A stretch of DNA of 35,763 bases from Muribaculaceae bacterium (GTDB lineage: Bacteria > Bacteroidota > Bacteroidia > Bacteroidales > Muribaculaceae): positions 1 to 35,763 of the forward strand of contig CADFRV010000003.1 of assembly GCA_902836725.1 (NCBI GenBank), given 5' to 3'. Position numbers and translations under genes: made by a program. Shown one piece after another: positions 1 to 9,200 of the stretch. Position 1 is the stretch's first letter. Each line of letters begins with the position of its first letter. The notes beneath the pieces are model-generated. The model worked only from the letters and a program-made list of their open reading frames with translations. It was not told the origin of the DNA and made no database searches.

Positions 1-2274
1 AAGAAAGCCGCCGCACAGGTAACCGGCTTCGAGAACGGCAACGCGAAAATCCTTGTGGAAGCCACAGTACCCGCCAACGGATTTGCCGTATACGACGTGC
101 GCCTCTCCGGCAACGGCAACGCACAGGCCCCGGCTTCAGCACCCGCCGCTTTCGAGAACTCGCTCTACCGCCTCACCTTCGACCGCAACGGCGACATCAC
201 TTCACTTTATGACAAGAAAAACTCGCGCGAGCTTGTAAAAGATGGCAAAGCCATACGTCTGGCTCTCTTCACCGAAAACAAATCATACGCATGGCCCGCA
301 TGGGAGATCCTCAAAGACGCCGTAGACGGCACACCCCGGTCGATCACCGAAAACGTGGAGATGGCCATGGTAGAGGATGGTCCCCTGCGCAAGACACTGC
401 GCCTCACAAAGACACACGGCGACTCTCGCTTCACACAATACATCCGCCTGCATGAAGGCGCCCTGGCCGACCGCATCGATTTCTACAACGAGGTAGACTG
501 GCTTTCGACCAACTCACTCCTCAAGGCCGAGTTCCCCCTGGCCCTTGACAACGAAAAGGCAACTTACGACCTGGGAATCGGCGCAGTACAACGCGGCAAC
601 AACACCATCACCGCATATGAGGTATACGCACAGCAGTGGGCCGACCTCACCGACAGCTCCGACAGCTATGGCGTGACCGTGATGAACGACTGCAAATATG
701 GATGGGACAAGCCTGACAACAACACCCTCCGCCTCACCCTCCTCCACACACCCCAGACCAAGGGTGGCTACACCTACCAGGACCGTCAGGACTTCGGCCA
801 CCACACCTTCACCTACAGCCTCCGTCCCCACGCAGGCGCACTTGCCAAAGCCGAGACATGCGGCGAGGCCGAAAAACTCAATCAGCGCGTAAAGCCTTTC
901 GTGACATCGAAACATGCCGGCGACCTGGGCCGCGAGTTCTCGCTCGCCTCCGTTGACAACGGCAATGTGGCGATCAAAGCCCTCAAGAAAGCCGAAAGCG
1001 GCGACGAATATGTAGTGCGCGTGTATGAGACCGGCGGAAAGGAAGCCCAGAAGGCACGCATCACATTCGCATCCGACATCGCATCGGCCAGCGAGGCCGA
1101 CGGTACCGAGAAAGCCATCGGCAAAGCAGATTTCTCGGGCAACACCCTCGCCCTCACCCTCGCCCCCAACAGCGTAAAGACCTTCAGAGTGAAACTTGGC
1201 GGAAAAGCTGTCGAAGCCGGCAACCACATGCCTCTGCAGCTTGATTTCGACAAACGCTGCTTCAGCTGGAACCAGTTTGCTTCCGACGGCGACTTCGAAG
1301 GTGGCTACTCATATGCCGCCGAGCTGATCCCCGCACAGCTCAAGGTGGGTAACGTGCCTTTCAACCTTGAGAACAAAGCCCTTCTCAACGGCATGAAATG
1401 CGAGGGCGACACCCTCCGTCTCCCCGCCGGCCACAACTTCAGCCGCATCTATCTCCTTGCCGCCGCTGCCACAGACGGCAAGTCGGTAAACTGCGACGTG
1501 CGCGCCGGCAACAGCACCACATCGTTGAAAGTGCCCTCCTACACAGGCTTTATCGGCCAGTGGGGACACGAAGGACACACCACCGGCTATCTCACCGATG
1601 CCGAAGTGGCCTATGCAGGCACACACCGCCACAGCGCCGACGGCGACTGCCCCTATGAGTTCACCTACATGTTCTGCTTCCCTGTGGAGATCCCGGCAAA
1701 AGCCACCGAAGTGATCCTCCCGAACAGTCCCGACGTGGTTCTCTTCGCCGCCACCGCCACTAACGGCAACAATGCCGCCGCAACACCGGCCGCCGACCTG
1801 TACCGTACCTCCATCATCAGCGGACTTACAGAACCCGACCTGAACTCCACTAATTTCAACAACCTCCTCAAGCCTGAGCACATCATCGGCTGGACAGGCT
1901 TCGTGAACGAGAAAGAACACCCCACTATGCTTGTCGACGGCGACGAGACCACCAAATGGTGCGATACCTCCGGCGTGCCCTCCTATGTTGACTTCGATCT
2001 CGGCGACGTAACCGAAATCAACTCTTGGAAAGTGGTGAACGCCGCCCGCGAGAACATCGCCTATGTCACCTCAAGCTGTCTCCTCCAGGGACGCAACAAC
2101 CCCAACGAGGAATGGCGCACACTCGACTACTTCACAGGCAACAAACGCAATGTGGTCACCAAACGCCTCGAAACCCCGCAGAGCGTGCGCTACCTGCGAC
2201 TGAACGTGATCCAGCCCGTGCAGGGAGCCGACGGACGCAACGCGCGCATCTACGAGTTCGGCGTATCAAAATAA
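1..2274 (+). CDS. GH38-type alpha-mannosidase, C-terminal part (5' truncated by window edge), with F5/8 type C module
   Basis: The frame is open from base 1, so the true start and the GH38 catalytic domain lie upstream of the window. The visible 757 residues begin in the beta-sandwich region that follows the GH38 catalytic core, including blocks such as YRLTFDRNGDITSLYDKK and the WLSTNSLLKAEFPL stretch typical of the GH38 C-terminal domain. A final discoidin-like (F5/8 type C) module covers roughly residues 615-757, with FVNEKEHPTMLVDGDETTKW and a closing VRYLRLNV strand. Family knowledge says GH38 enzymes remove alpha-linked mannose, and F5/8C modules often bind glycans. The next gene, 21 bases downstream in the same direction, is a GH76 mannanase, which supports joint action on alpha-mannan such as yeast cell-wall mannan. 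No T9SS-like tail is visible after the F5/8C module. The assignment to GH38 is confident, but exact linkage specificity cannot be read from this half. Confidence 0.85.
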   Translation, partial: KKAAAQVTGFENGNAKILVEATVPANGFAVYDVRLSGNGNAQAPASAPAAFENSLYRLTFDRNGDITSLYDKKNSRELVKDGKAIRLALFTENKSYAWPAWEILKDAVDGTPRSITENVEMAMVEDGPLRKTLRLTKTHGDSRFTQYIRLHEGALADRIDFYNEVDWLSTNSLLKAEFPLALDNEKATYDLGIGAVQRGNNTITAYEVYAQQWADLTDSSDSYGVTVMNDCKYGWDKPDNNTLRLTLLHTPQTKGGYTYQDRQDFGHHTFTYSLRPHAGALAKAETCGEAEKLNQRVKPFVTSKHAGDLGREFSLASVDNGNVAIKALKKAESGDEYVVRVYETGGKEAQKARITFASDIASASEADGTEKAIGKADFSGNTLALTLAPNSVKTFRVKLGGKAVEAGNHMPLQLDFDKRCFSWNQFASDGDFEGGYSYAAELIPAQLKVGNVPFNLENKALLNGMKCEGDTLRLPAGHNFSRIYLLAAAATDGKSVNCDVRAGNSTTSLKVPSYTGFIGQWGHEGHTTGYLTDAEVAYAGTHRHSADGDCPYEFTYMFCFPVEIPAKATEVILPNSPDVVLFAATATNGNNAAATPAADLYRTSIISGLTEPDLNSTNFNNLLKPEHIIGWTGFVNEKEHPTMLVDGDETTKWCDTSGVPSYVDFDLGDVTEINSWKVVNAARENIAYVTSSCLLQGRNNPNEEWRTLDYFTGNKRNVVTKRLETPQSVRYLRLNVIQPVQGADGRNARIYEFGVSK

Positions 2275-2295
2275 CACCCGACACATCACAAAACC

Positions 2296-4608
2296 ATGAA
2301 TAAAAAACATCTATCCATAGCGGTCCTTCTCGGACTGGCTTGCTACGCCCCTGCGGGGGCGCAGCAAGTGCTCGCCACAGACAACGCACTTACGGGATGC
2401 CAGGTGCGTATAGAAGGAGCTTCGTCATCCGACAACCCCGAAAATCTTTTCGACGGCGACGATACTACCCTTTTCCATCTCGAGGACGCCACGTCTGCCA
2501 CAATGATTTTCACACTCAATGAACCCTGGTACATAGCAGGTGTGAATTTCGTGGCGGGAGAGAACACCGACCTCACTCCGGACAAAATCTCCCTCTACGG
2601 CCTCGACGAGAGCGGAAAGTGGAAACCCCTCATGCGCAACAATACCAAGGTGGAAATCAACGCCCCGTATACCGGCGACGTGGCACGGTGCACCGTCACT
2701 GGCACCGCATTCACCACCTGTAAAGTGGAGGTGACAGCCATAAAGAACGGCACAGCCCTCGAACTCTCGGAGCTGCAGCTGCTCGGCATACCGGTGACCG
2801 ACAACGCCATCTCCACGGCTGAAAACGGCTCGTTCCTGATGCCATCGTCCGCAGAGAGCCAGGAGGCAGTGGCTGACGGTGATCCCAAGACCGCCGTCAC
2901 ATTCAAGAGAGTGTCGGGAGAAACCGGGCTGCATGATGCCTGGATCCAGTACTCTTTTGACACTCCCACCGCCATCAAAGCCTATTCGGTGACTTCAAAC
3001 ACCTATAACAACAGATCGCAGAGGCCGACCGAATGGGAACTTCTCGCATCTGAGGACGGGGAGACATGGACCACCCTCGACATCCAGTGCAACGAAGGGA
3101 TGTTCGATACCGAAGGATACATATCCACCCGGCCTGTAGGAGAGGATCAGCATGCCGATATCGATTTCGCCAAACTTGCTGACGATATCCACACCGACCT
3201 GCGCAAAAACTTCATGAAGAAATGGGGCAACGGCCAGTACCTCGTAGCTGCCTGGAACCCCGATCCCGCCAAGATCGACTACGGGTACAACTACTGGTGG
3301 ATGGCACACGCAATCGACGCTTACATCGACGCATACGCCCGCACAGGCATCCGCCAATACCAGACCAGTGCCAACAGTATCCGCACCGGCATGTACACTG
3401 CATACGATGCCGGCCGTCAGGATCTCTGGAACTCCTTCTATGATGACATGGAGTGGATGAACCTCGCCTGCATCCGCGGATACGAGAATTTCACCACAGG
3501 CCGCGACAAGTGGCTCGAAGAAGCCAGACAGCTCTTCGACTGGATCTGGGTAGGCTGGAACGACGATGACGGAGGAGGCATACGCTGGAACAGCGGCGAC
3601 GGCACAGGAAAGAACTCCTGCTCCAACGCTCCGGCCATAATCGGGGCCGCCAAGCTGTATCAGCTCACCGGCGAGCAGCAGTATCTCGACAAGGCGGTGA
3701 TGATTTTCGACTGGATGGTGACACACTCACGCTTCGACGACGGGTTCATCAAGGACTCGCCACATAACGACAACCGCGGCTGGACCTTCTCCTACAACCA
3801 GGGCACATGGGTAGGAGGCCTTCTGGAGCTTTACCGCATCACAAAAGAGCAGAAATATTACGACATAGCGGTTGACCTGATGGACAAATCGCTCTTCGAG
3901 ACATGGTTCTCCCCCGACGGAATCATGCGCGAATCGGGCACCGGCGACGGCGGCATGTTCAAGGGTATCTATATCCGCTATATAACCAACTGGGTGCTCT
4001 CAGGATTCCTTGATCCGGAACGCCAGTACCGCTACGCACAGTATCTGATCGAGAACGCCCGCTCGCTTTATGAATGCGCCCTCAAGAGACCAGAGCTGAA
4101 GATAATGCCCGACTGGAAACACCGCTCCGACCGCAACGAGTGGGGAGACAACGGCGGCCAGGACGGCAAATACTTCTCGTCGAACCTCCTCAGCGGCCTC
4201 TTCCTGTTCGAGTCTGCCGACATGCTCCGCCGCGCCGGCCTCACCGACGACAACTACAGGGTGATCAACCCCGCCGCCGGCAAGCCTTACCGCCACTACC
4301 GCATAAACTTCATCGACAACAACGGATCATCAGACCTCCAGGTGAGCGGTTTCGCACTCTATAACACGGTAACAGCCGGAATAGAGACACCTGTGACAGA
4401 CGAGACTGCACATCCCCAGGTGATTGTGGAGAACGGAAGCATACATGTGGCAGGGGACGCGGACACCACGGTAGAGGTATTCTCAGCCGACGGCATGCTG
4501 CTCCATCGCGCCACAGCCGCCGACGCCGCGGTAGCCCTTCCCCACGGCATCTACATGGTGCGCACCACTTCAGTAACCTCCTCTTCCGTCACGAAAGTAG
4601 CCTTGTAG
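2296..4608 (+). CDS. Secreted GH76 family endo-alpha-1,6-mannanase with two F5/8-like modules and T9SS-like tail
   Basis: This 770-residue protein starts with a Sec signal peptide (KK, then a hydrophobic core ending APAGA-QQ). Two discoidin-like beta-sandwich modules follow, at about residues 25-165 and 170-290. The GH76 (alpha/alpha)6 domain spans about 290-660 and contains the adjacent aspartates D383-D384 in SFYDDMEWM, the position of the catalytic Asp pair of GH76. Aromatic GH76 blocks such as GWTFSYNQGTW and the Gly-rich loop after WVGWNDDDGG are present. The last 70 residues (VIVENGSIHVAGD..., then GIYMVRT and a final K-x-x-L) look like a type IX secretion C-terminal domain, so the enzyme is probably exported to the surface. 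Family knowledge: GH76 cleaves the alpha-1,6 backbone of fungal mannan. It lies 21 bases after the GH38 gene, which implies one operon: the mannanase opens the polymer and the mannosidase trims the products. Confidence 0.9.
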   Translation: MNKKHLSIAVLLGLACYAPAGAQQVLATDNALTGCQVRIEGASSSDNPENLFDGDDTTLFHLEDATSATMIFTLNEPWYIAGVNFVAGENTDLTPDKISLYGLDESGKWKPLMRNNTKVEINAPYTGDVARCTVTGTAFTTCKVEVTAIKNGTALELSELQLLGIPVTDNAISTAENGSFLMPSSAESQEAVADGDPKTAVTFKRVSGETGLHDAWIQYSFDTPTAIKAYSVTSNTYNNRSQRPTEWELLASEDGETWTTLDIQCNEGMFDTEGYISTRPVGEDQHADIDFAKLADDIHTDLRKNFMKKWGNGQYLVAAWNPDPAKIDYGYNYWWMAHAIDAYIDAYARTGIRQYQTSANSIRTGMYTAYDAGRQDLWNSFYDDMEWMNLACIRGYENFTTGRDKWLEEARQLFDWIWVGWNDDDGGGIRWNSGDGTGKNSCSNAPAIIGAAKLYQLTGEQQYLDKAVMIFDWMVTHSRFDDGFIKDSPHNDNRGWTFSYNQGTWVGGLLELYRITKEQKYYDIAVDLMDKSLFETWFSPDGIMRESGTGDGGMFKGIYIRYITNWVLSGFLDPERQYRYAQYLIENARSLYECALKRPELKIMPDWKHRSDRNEWGDNGGQDGKYFSSNLLSGLFLFESADMLRRAGLTDDNYRVINPAAGKPYRHYRINFIDNNGSSDLQVSGFALYNTVTAGIETPVTDETAHPQVIVENGSIHVAGDADTTVEVFSADGMLLHRATAADAAVALPHGIYMVRTTSVTSSSVTKVAL

Positions 4609-4644
4609 CCGATTGTGCGTCATGCACTTTATTTAATAAAAAAA

Positions 4645-4691
4645 CGGTAGCTTTTTCCTGCAGCCACAGGATTAAGCTACCGGCTTTTTTT
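4645..4691 (+). terminator. Rho-independent terminator after the mannan genes
   Basis: A perfect 9-bp stem (CGGTAGCTT at 4645-4653 with AAGCTACCG at 4674-4682) encloses a second small stem (TCCTG/CAGGA). It is followed by a run of seven T residues at 4685-4691. It sits 36 bases after the GH76 stop codon and directly before the next promoter, so it insulates the mannan operon from the PurF-like gene. Confidence 0.9.
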
Positions 4692-4692
4692 G

Positions 4693-4701
4693 TACCTTTG
4701 C
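4693..4701 (+). promoter_or_regulatory. Bacteroidetes-type promoter (-7 element) for the PurF-like gene
   Basis: TACCTTTGC matches the Bacteroidetes -7 consensus TAnnTTTG exactly. It lies 44 bases before the ATG at 4745 and immediately after the terminator T-run. No clear TTG-type -33 element is seen at the usual spacing, because that position falls inside the terminator stem. Confidence 0.65.
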
Positions 4702-4744
4702 ACTTTCTCTGAAACAAACTTCCAATCTTCAAAAAAATACATTT

Positions 4745-6190
4745 ATGGGAGGCTTTTTCGGCACAATCTCCAAGCGCCCGTGCGCTACAGACCTGTTCTA
4801 CGGGATCGATTACAACTCTCATCTCGGCACCCGCCGGGCAGGCATGGTAACCTTTGACCCCGAGAAGGGATTCACAAGGGCAATCCACAGTCTTGAACGC
4901 AGCTACTTCCGCTCCAAATTTGAAGAGGATCTACCCAAATTTATCGGAAACGAAGGTATCGGCGTCATAAGCGACACTGATCCCCAGCCCATCCTCATAA
5001 ACTCGCATCTGGGACGCTATGCCGTGGTGACAGTGGCAAAGATCACCAATCTCAGACAGATCGCCGACGAACTCATCGACCAGCGCATACATTTCAGCGA
5101 GATGTCGTCAAACAACATCAACCCCACCGAAGTGATAGGACTGCTGATAAACATGGGCGACAGTTTCGTGGACGGCATAAACCTCGTATACAAAAAGATA
5201 AAAGGCTCATGCTCGATGCTCATACTCACCGAGAACGGCATCATAGCGGCACGCGACTATCTCGGGCGCACACCCATTGTGATCGGCCGTAAGGATGGAG
5301 CCTACGCCGCCACCACCGAATCGTCGGCATTCCCCAATCTCGACTACGAGGTGGTGCGCGATCTCGGCCCCGGAGAGATCGTGAGACTTACCGCCGACAG
5401 CATGGAGGTGCTCCGCAAACCGGCATCCCGTCAGCAGATATGCTCCTTCCTCTGGGTCTACTACGGTTTCCCGGCCAGCGATTATCTCGGCATAAACGCC
5501 GAGGCCGTGCGCGAGGAATCGGGGCGACGCATGGGAGAGGAGGACACCACAGAGGCCGACTGCGTGTGCGGCATACCCGACTCCGGTGTAGGACATGCAC
5601 TGGGATATGCCGACGGACGCAAGATACCCTATTGCCGCGCCGTGCTCAAATACACTCCCACATGGCCCCGCAGCTTCACCCCCAGCAGCCAGGAGCGCCG
5701 CGCACTTGTAGCCAAGATGAAGCTCATTCCCAACCGCGCCATACTCGACGGACGCCGCGTGGTGTTCTGCGACGACTCCATCGTGCGCGGCACACAGCTC
5801 CGCGACAACGTGCGCACATTCTACGACTGCGGCGCCAAAGAGGTGCATGCCCGCATATCCTGCCCCCCGCTCATCTACGGATGCGAGTTCGTGAACTTCA
5901 CATCATCCAAAAGCGACATGGAGCTGATCACCCGACGCATCATACAGGATTTCGAGGGCGATTCCTCTGCAAAGCTCGACCTGTACAAGACACCCGGCAC
6001 CCCCGAATACCGCCGCCTTGTCGACGAGATAGCGCGTCGCCTGGAACTTACCTCCCTGGAGTTCAGCAAAATCGACACCCTCATCAAGAGCATCGGTCTC
6101 CCCAAAGAATGCATCTGCACCCACTGCTTCGACGGCACCGGCTGCCATCCCGACGTGGCGTATGCCGAGGACCACAAAGAGGAGAAGTAA
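4745..6190 (+). CDS. PurF-family (amidophosphoribosyltransferase-like) protein with degenerate glutaminase site
   Basis: The 481-residue protein has the PurF layout: an N-terminal Ntn/glutaminase-like domain (about 1-225) and a type I phosphoribosyltransferase domain. The PRPP loop is intact at C342-D343-D344 (FCDDSIVRGTQ). Four cysteines, C233, C380, C458 and C461, match the Fe-S ligands of Bacillus-type PurF. However, the chain begins MGGFFG where active enzymes have the catalytic Cys (CGVFG-like), and the oxyanion Asn-Gly of the AHNGNLVN-like loop is replaced around AVVTVAKITN. Canonical PurF makes phosphoribosylamine from PRPP and glutamine, the first step of purine synthesis. This protein probably cannot hydrolyse glutamine, though it may use ammonia or another amine, or be regulatory. 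Similar proteins are, from memory, common in Bacteroidales and annotated as amidophosphoribosyltransferase. It appears monocistronic, with its own promoter and terminator. Confidence 0.85.
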   Translation: MGGFFGTISKRPCATDLFYGIDYNSHLGTRRAGMVTFDPEKGFTRAIHSLERSYFRSKFEEDLPKFIGNEGIGVISDTDPQPILINSHLGRYAVVTVAKITNLRQIADELIDQRIHFSEMSSNNINPTEVIGLLINMGDSFVDGINLVYKKIKGSCSMLILTENGIIAARDYLGRTPIVIGRKDGAYAATTESSAFPNLDYEVVRDLGPGEIVRLTADSMEVLRKPASRQQICSFLWVYYGFPASDYLGINAEAVREESGRRMGEEDTTEADCVCGIPDSGVGHALGYADGRKIPYCRAVLKYTPTWPRSFTPSSQERRALVAKMKLIPNRAILDGRRVVFCDDSIVRGTQLRDNVRTFYDCGAKEVHARISCPPLIYGCEFVNFTSSKSDMELITRRIIQDFEGDSSAKLDLYKTPGTPEYRRLVDEIARRLELTSLEFSKIDTLIKSIGLPKECICTHCFDGTGCHPDVAYAEDHKEEK

Positions 6191-6204
6191 AACATCTTAT
6201 CCAC

Positions 6205-6251
6205 AAAAACCACACCCCGCACCGGAACAACTCCGATGCGGGGTGATTTTT
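6205..6251. terminator. Bidirectional terminator between convergent genes
   Basis: A perfect 9-bp stem (CACCCCGCA at 6213-6221 with TGCGGGGTG at 6237-6245) encloses a smaller CGGA/TCCG stem. A T-run follows on the plus strand (6247-6251), and an A-run at 6205-6209 gives a T-run on the minus strand. It lies between the PurF-like gene and the convergent gene ending at 6297, so it can stop transcription from both sides. Confidence 0.88.
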
Positions 6252-6296
6252 ATGCGGTCAGGGTGAGCCCGGCGGCAGTGTATGCCGCCCGAGGCT

Positions 6297-9200
6297 TTAC
6301 CTGATTACGAACTTGACGGTAGCTGCGGAGCCGGAAGCATCCGTTACCTGCATCATGTATACACCGGAACCGAGACCGAGTGTGAAACGGCTTGTGCCGG
6401 ACGCAACGGAGCGGCTGTACACAGTGGATCCGAGTGCGTCGAATACCTTCACCGAGGCATCCCCGGGTGTCGTCACAGCTGCCTCGCCATGGGCGTTGAC
6501 AGAAGCGGAGATGGCAGCGCTGTCTTTGCCGGCAGCCGACACACCGTCGGGTATATGGGTGTAAGGTGTGTGGAGACACACAAGTTCGGAAGGCTCATCG
6601 CCGTTGAACATTGTTGAACCGTAGTACTGGCACTCGGCAGTGAAGGGATCCACCTCATAGATGTCGCCCATCACATTCTCCGATGTGGCAGCCCAGAAGA
6701 GGCGCCCTGTATTATGGTCAAACGCCATTGACTGGAGGTATATCACATCGCCGAAACCGGTATCACCTACTGCGGTGGTCTGGGCAGTAAGCGGATCGAT
6801 ACGGAGCAGCGTGCCGTTGCCCGACATACCGAAGAGCTTCCCTTCGCGGTCGCAGGCGATAGCTCTTACTACCTGTCCGAGACCTCCGATCACCGAGGGA
6901 GCGCCGGTCGTGAGATCTATGCGCACCAGATTTACCTCATCCTCGCCACCCGGCTCGAGACCGAACATCGTCTGTGTGCTGTAGTCGTATGCCATGTCGA
7001 GTACATAGTAATCGTCATTGGGATACTCCTCCGTTACAGTCCATGTCACCGGATCGATCACGATGAACTCCTTGGGAGCCTGGTACCATGTGGCAGTGTA
7101 TGCGTAGATCTTGCCGTCGAGGTATTCGCCGGAGATAATCAGCCCCTCCCTGGTGGTGAATTCCTTGCGGAAATCAGCCGCCTCGGGATTGTTGGACTGT
7201 ACCTTCATGAATCCTGCATTGCCGTAGGCGCTCCATCGGTATGCGGTAAGCTCCAGGTTGGCTTTGTTGGGAAGGATGAAAGTCTGCGAGTCGTTTGACT
7301 TCACCTCGTCACCCTCCAGTGCAGTGGAGGCCACGAAAGTATGCACGCTCTCATCGATGGCGAATGTGCCGAATTCCACATCGGCGCTCTCACCCTTGTT
7401 GAGTGTGCCCTCAAAAACGGTCTGCACCGGTTCAGCGCCATCTATCACAAGTGTCACAGGGATCTCCGAGGCCGGTTTCTCGCCGAGGTTGGTCACAGTG
7501 ACGGTGACAGAGACTTCCTGTCTTGTCTCAACCGATTTTTTCGGATCCACGAAAGCGGTGACAGCCACATCGCAGTCATTGCTGTGCGACAGTGTGTTGG
7601 AAAGAGCCTTGATAGACTCGCCGTTCTGATATACGGCGGAAACGCCATATGTGAACTCTCCCGAGAGGAGGCTTGCCCATCCGGCATCGGTGTATGAAGT
7701 CTCATTGACAGGGGACGCGTTGACCTTCTCCCATACGGTAAGTCCGGTCTCCTCCTCAACTGATCCGCGGTAAACGTTGTATGAGCAAGCGGGGGCATCA
7801 TCGTTCGCAGCCACACCTGCAGGCGCTCCGGGCACACCGCACTCGGTGATGATACACCATGCGGAATAGCCGTTGTATGCGCTGCCTGTCTCGTCGAACT
7901 TCACATCGTTCTTGCCGCTGACACGGCTGTCGTAGGGAGCGGTGCCGAATGTCGACGAACCCTCGTAGCCGTTGCAGTTCACACCTACCATGTATGAGCC
8001 GCCTTCCCTTATCTCTATAGGTTCATCGAAGACAACCTCCACCCAACGGCCCTCTTTCACGAGGTCGGAAGCGGGGATCTCCTTGCTTGCAAGCACCTTG
8101 TGGGTGTCGCGGTCACCCTCCCATACATGGGCGGTGAACACTCCGCCGTCGGCCTTGATGTAGACCTTGAGACCGGTCACGCTCAGGCCTGCCATGTCCT
8201 GCTCGGCGATATCCTCAGCCAGGAACTGGTGAGCCACATTGTAGTTGGTGTAATAATAGTCGCCGCCGTCGCTGTAGACCTTGCTTACATCACCGATGGA
8301 TTTCTCGCCCGGCACACCGGTGCGTGCGAGAGGATCCTTCCAGGTGAGGCTTACGTCAGATCCGTCGGCCGCTACAACGGCATCAACGGCAAAGGGAGGG
8401 ATGAGGCTGCGCTCGAGCTGTATCTCCCCTTCGTCCACCACAGTCTCCGAGTCGTTGTCGATATTCTTGACGAAGATGTCGTAGCCTGGATATGTGATCT
8501 CGAGTGTGTACTCCTTGCCGGAATAAACTCCTGCCACCGACCAGTTGCCCTGTCCGTCGGCTGTGGTCTCCACATTCTCATAACCAGAGAGACGCACACG
8601 GGCGCCGGCGGCTCCAAGCCCTGTGTCACCGGCTTTCACCACACCCTTCAGCTCATAATTGGGAAGACGCACAAGCGCGAAGTCTTTCACTGCAGCTGCA
8701 TTGTCGGCGATCTCCACCGTAGCTCCCTCACCGGTATATCCGGCTGTCTCCACGGCGAGAGTGTGGGTGCCGGCGGGGAGGTATGGCACGGTATACATGC
8801 CCTCGGCATCGGATATCGCGGTAAGCCCCTCGATGGATGTCACCGACACTGTGGCACCTGCGAGAGGTGTTCCCGTAGTTGCGTCGGTGATCTTTCCTGA
8901 AAGCGAGCCTGTGCCCTTAAGATCCACGAGGAAACGTGTGTAAGGCACTATGTTGGTGGCCTTGTCGCTGTAGGTGCTGTGCGGCATGGAGGCGATATCC
9001 ACCTTGTCGTAAGTGGAGGTGACCATGGACCGTCCCGCACGGTCTGACTCTACGGTATAGAAACAGTCGGAGTATTTGGCGCTTGGCTTGCCGTCCTTTA
9101 TCACTGTCACCACCAGATTGCCGCCGGTGTATTCAAACGGGGTATCGAAATCAAACTTGTAGTCGTTCGATCCCTGCACCAGAGGAAGTGTGCCCTCGAA

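Noticed and set aside
55..57. GTG at 55 as the start of the first gene
   Set aside because: The frame is open to base 1 and the upstream residues continue the same domain, so the gene is truncated by the window edge.
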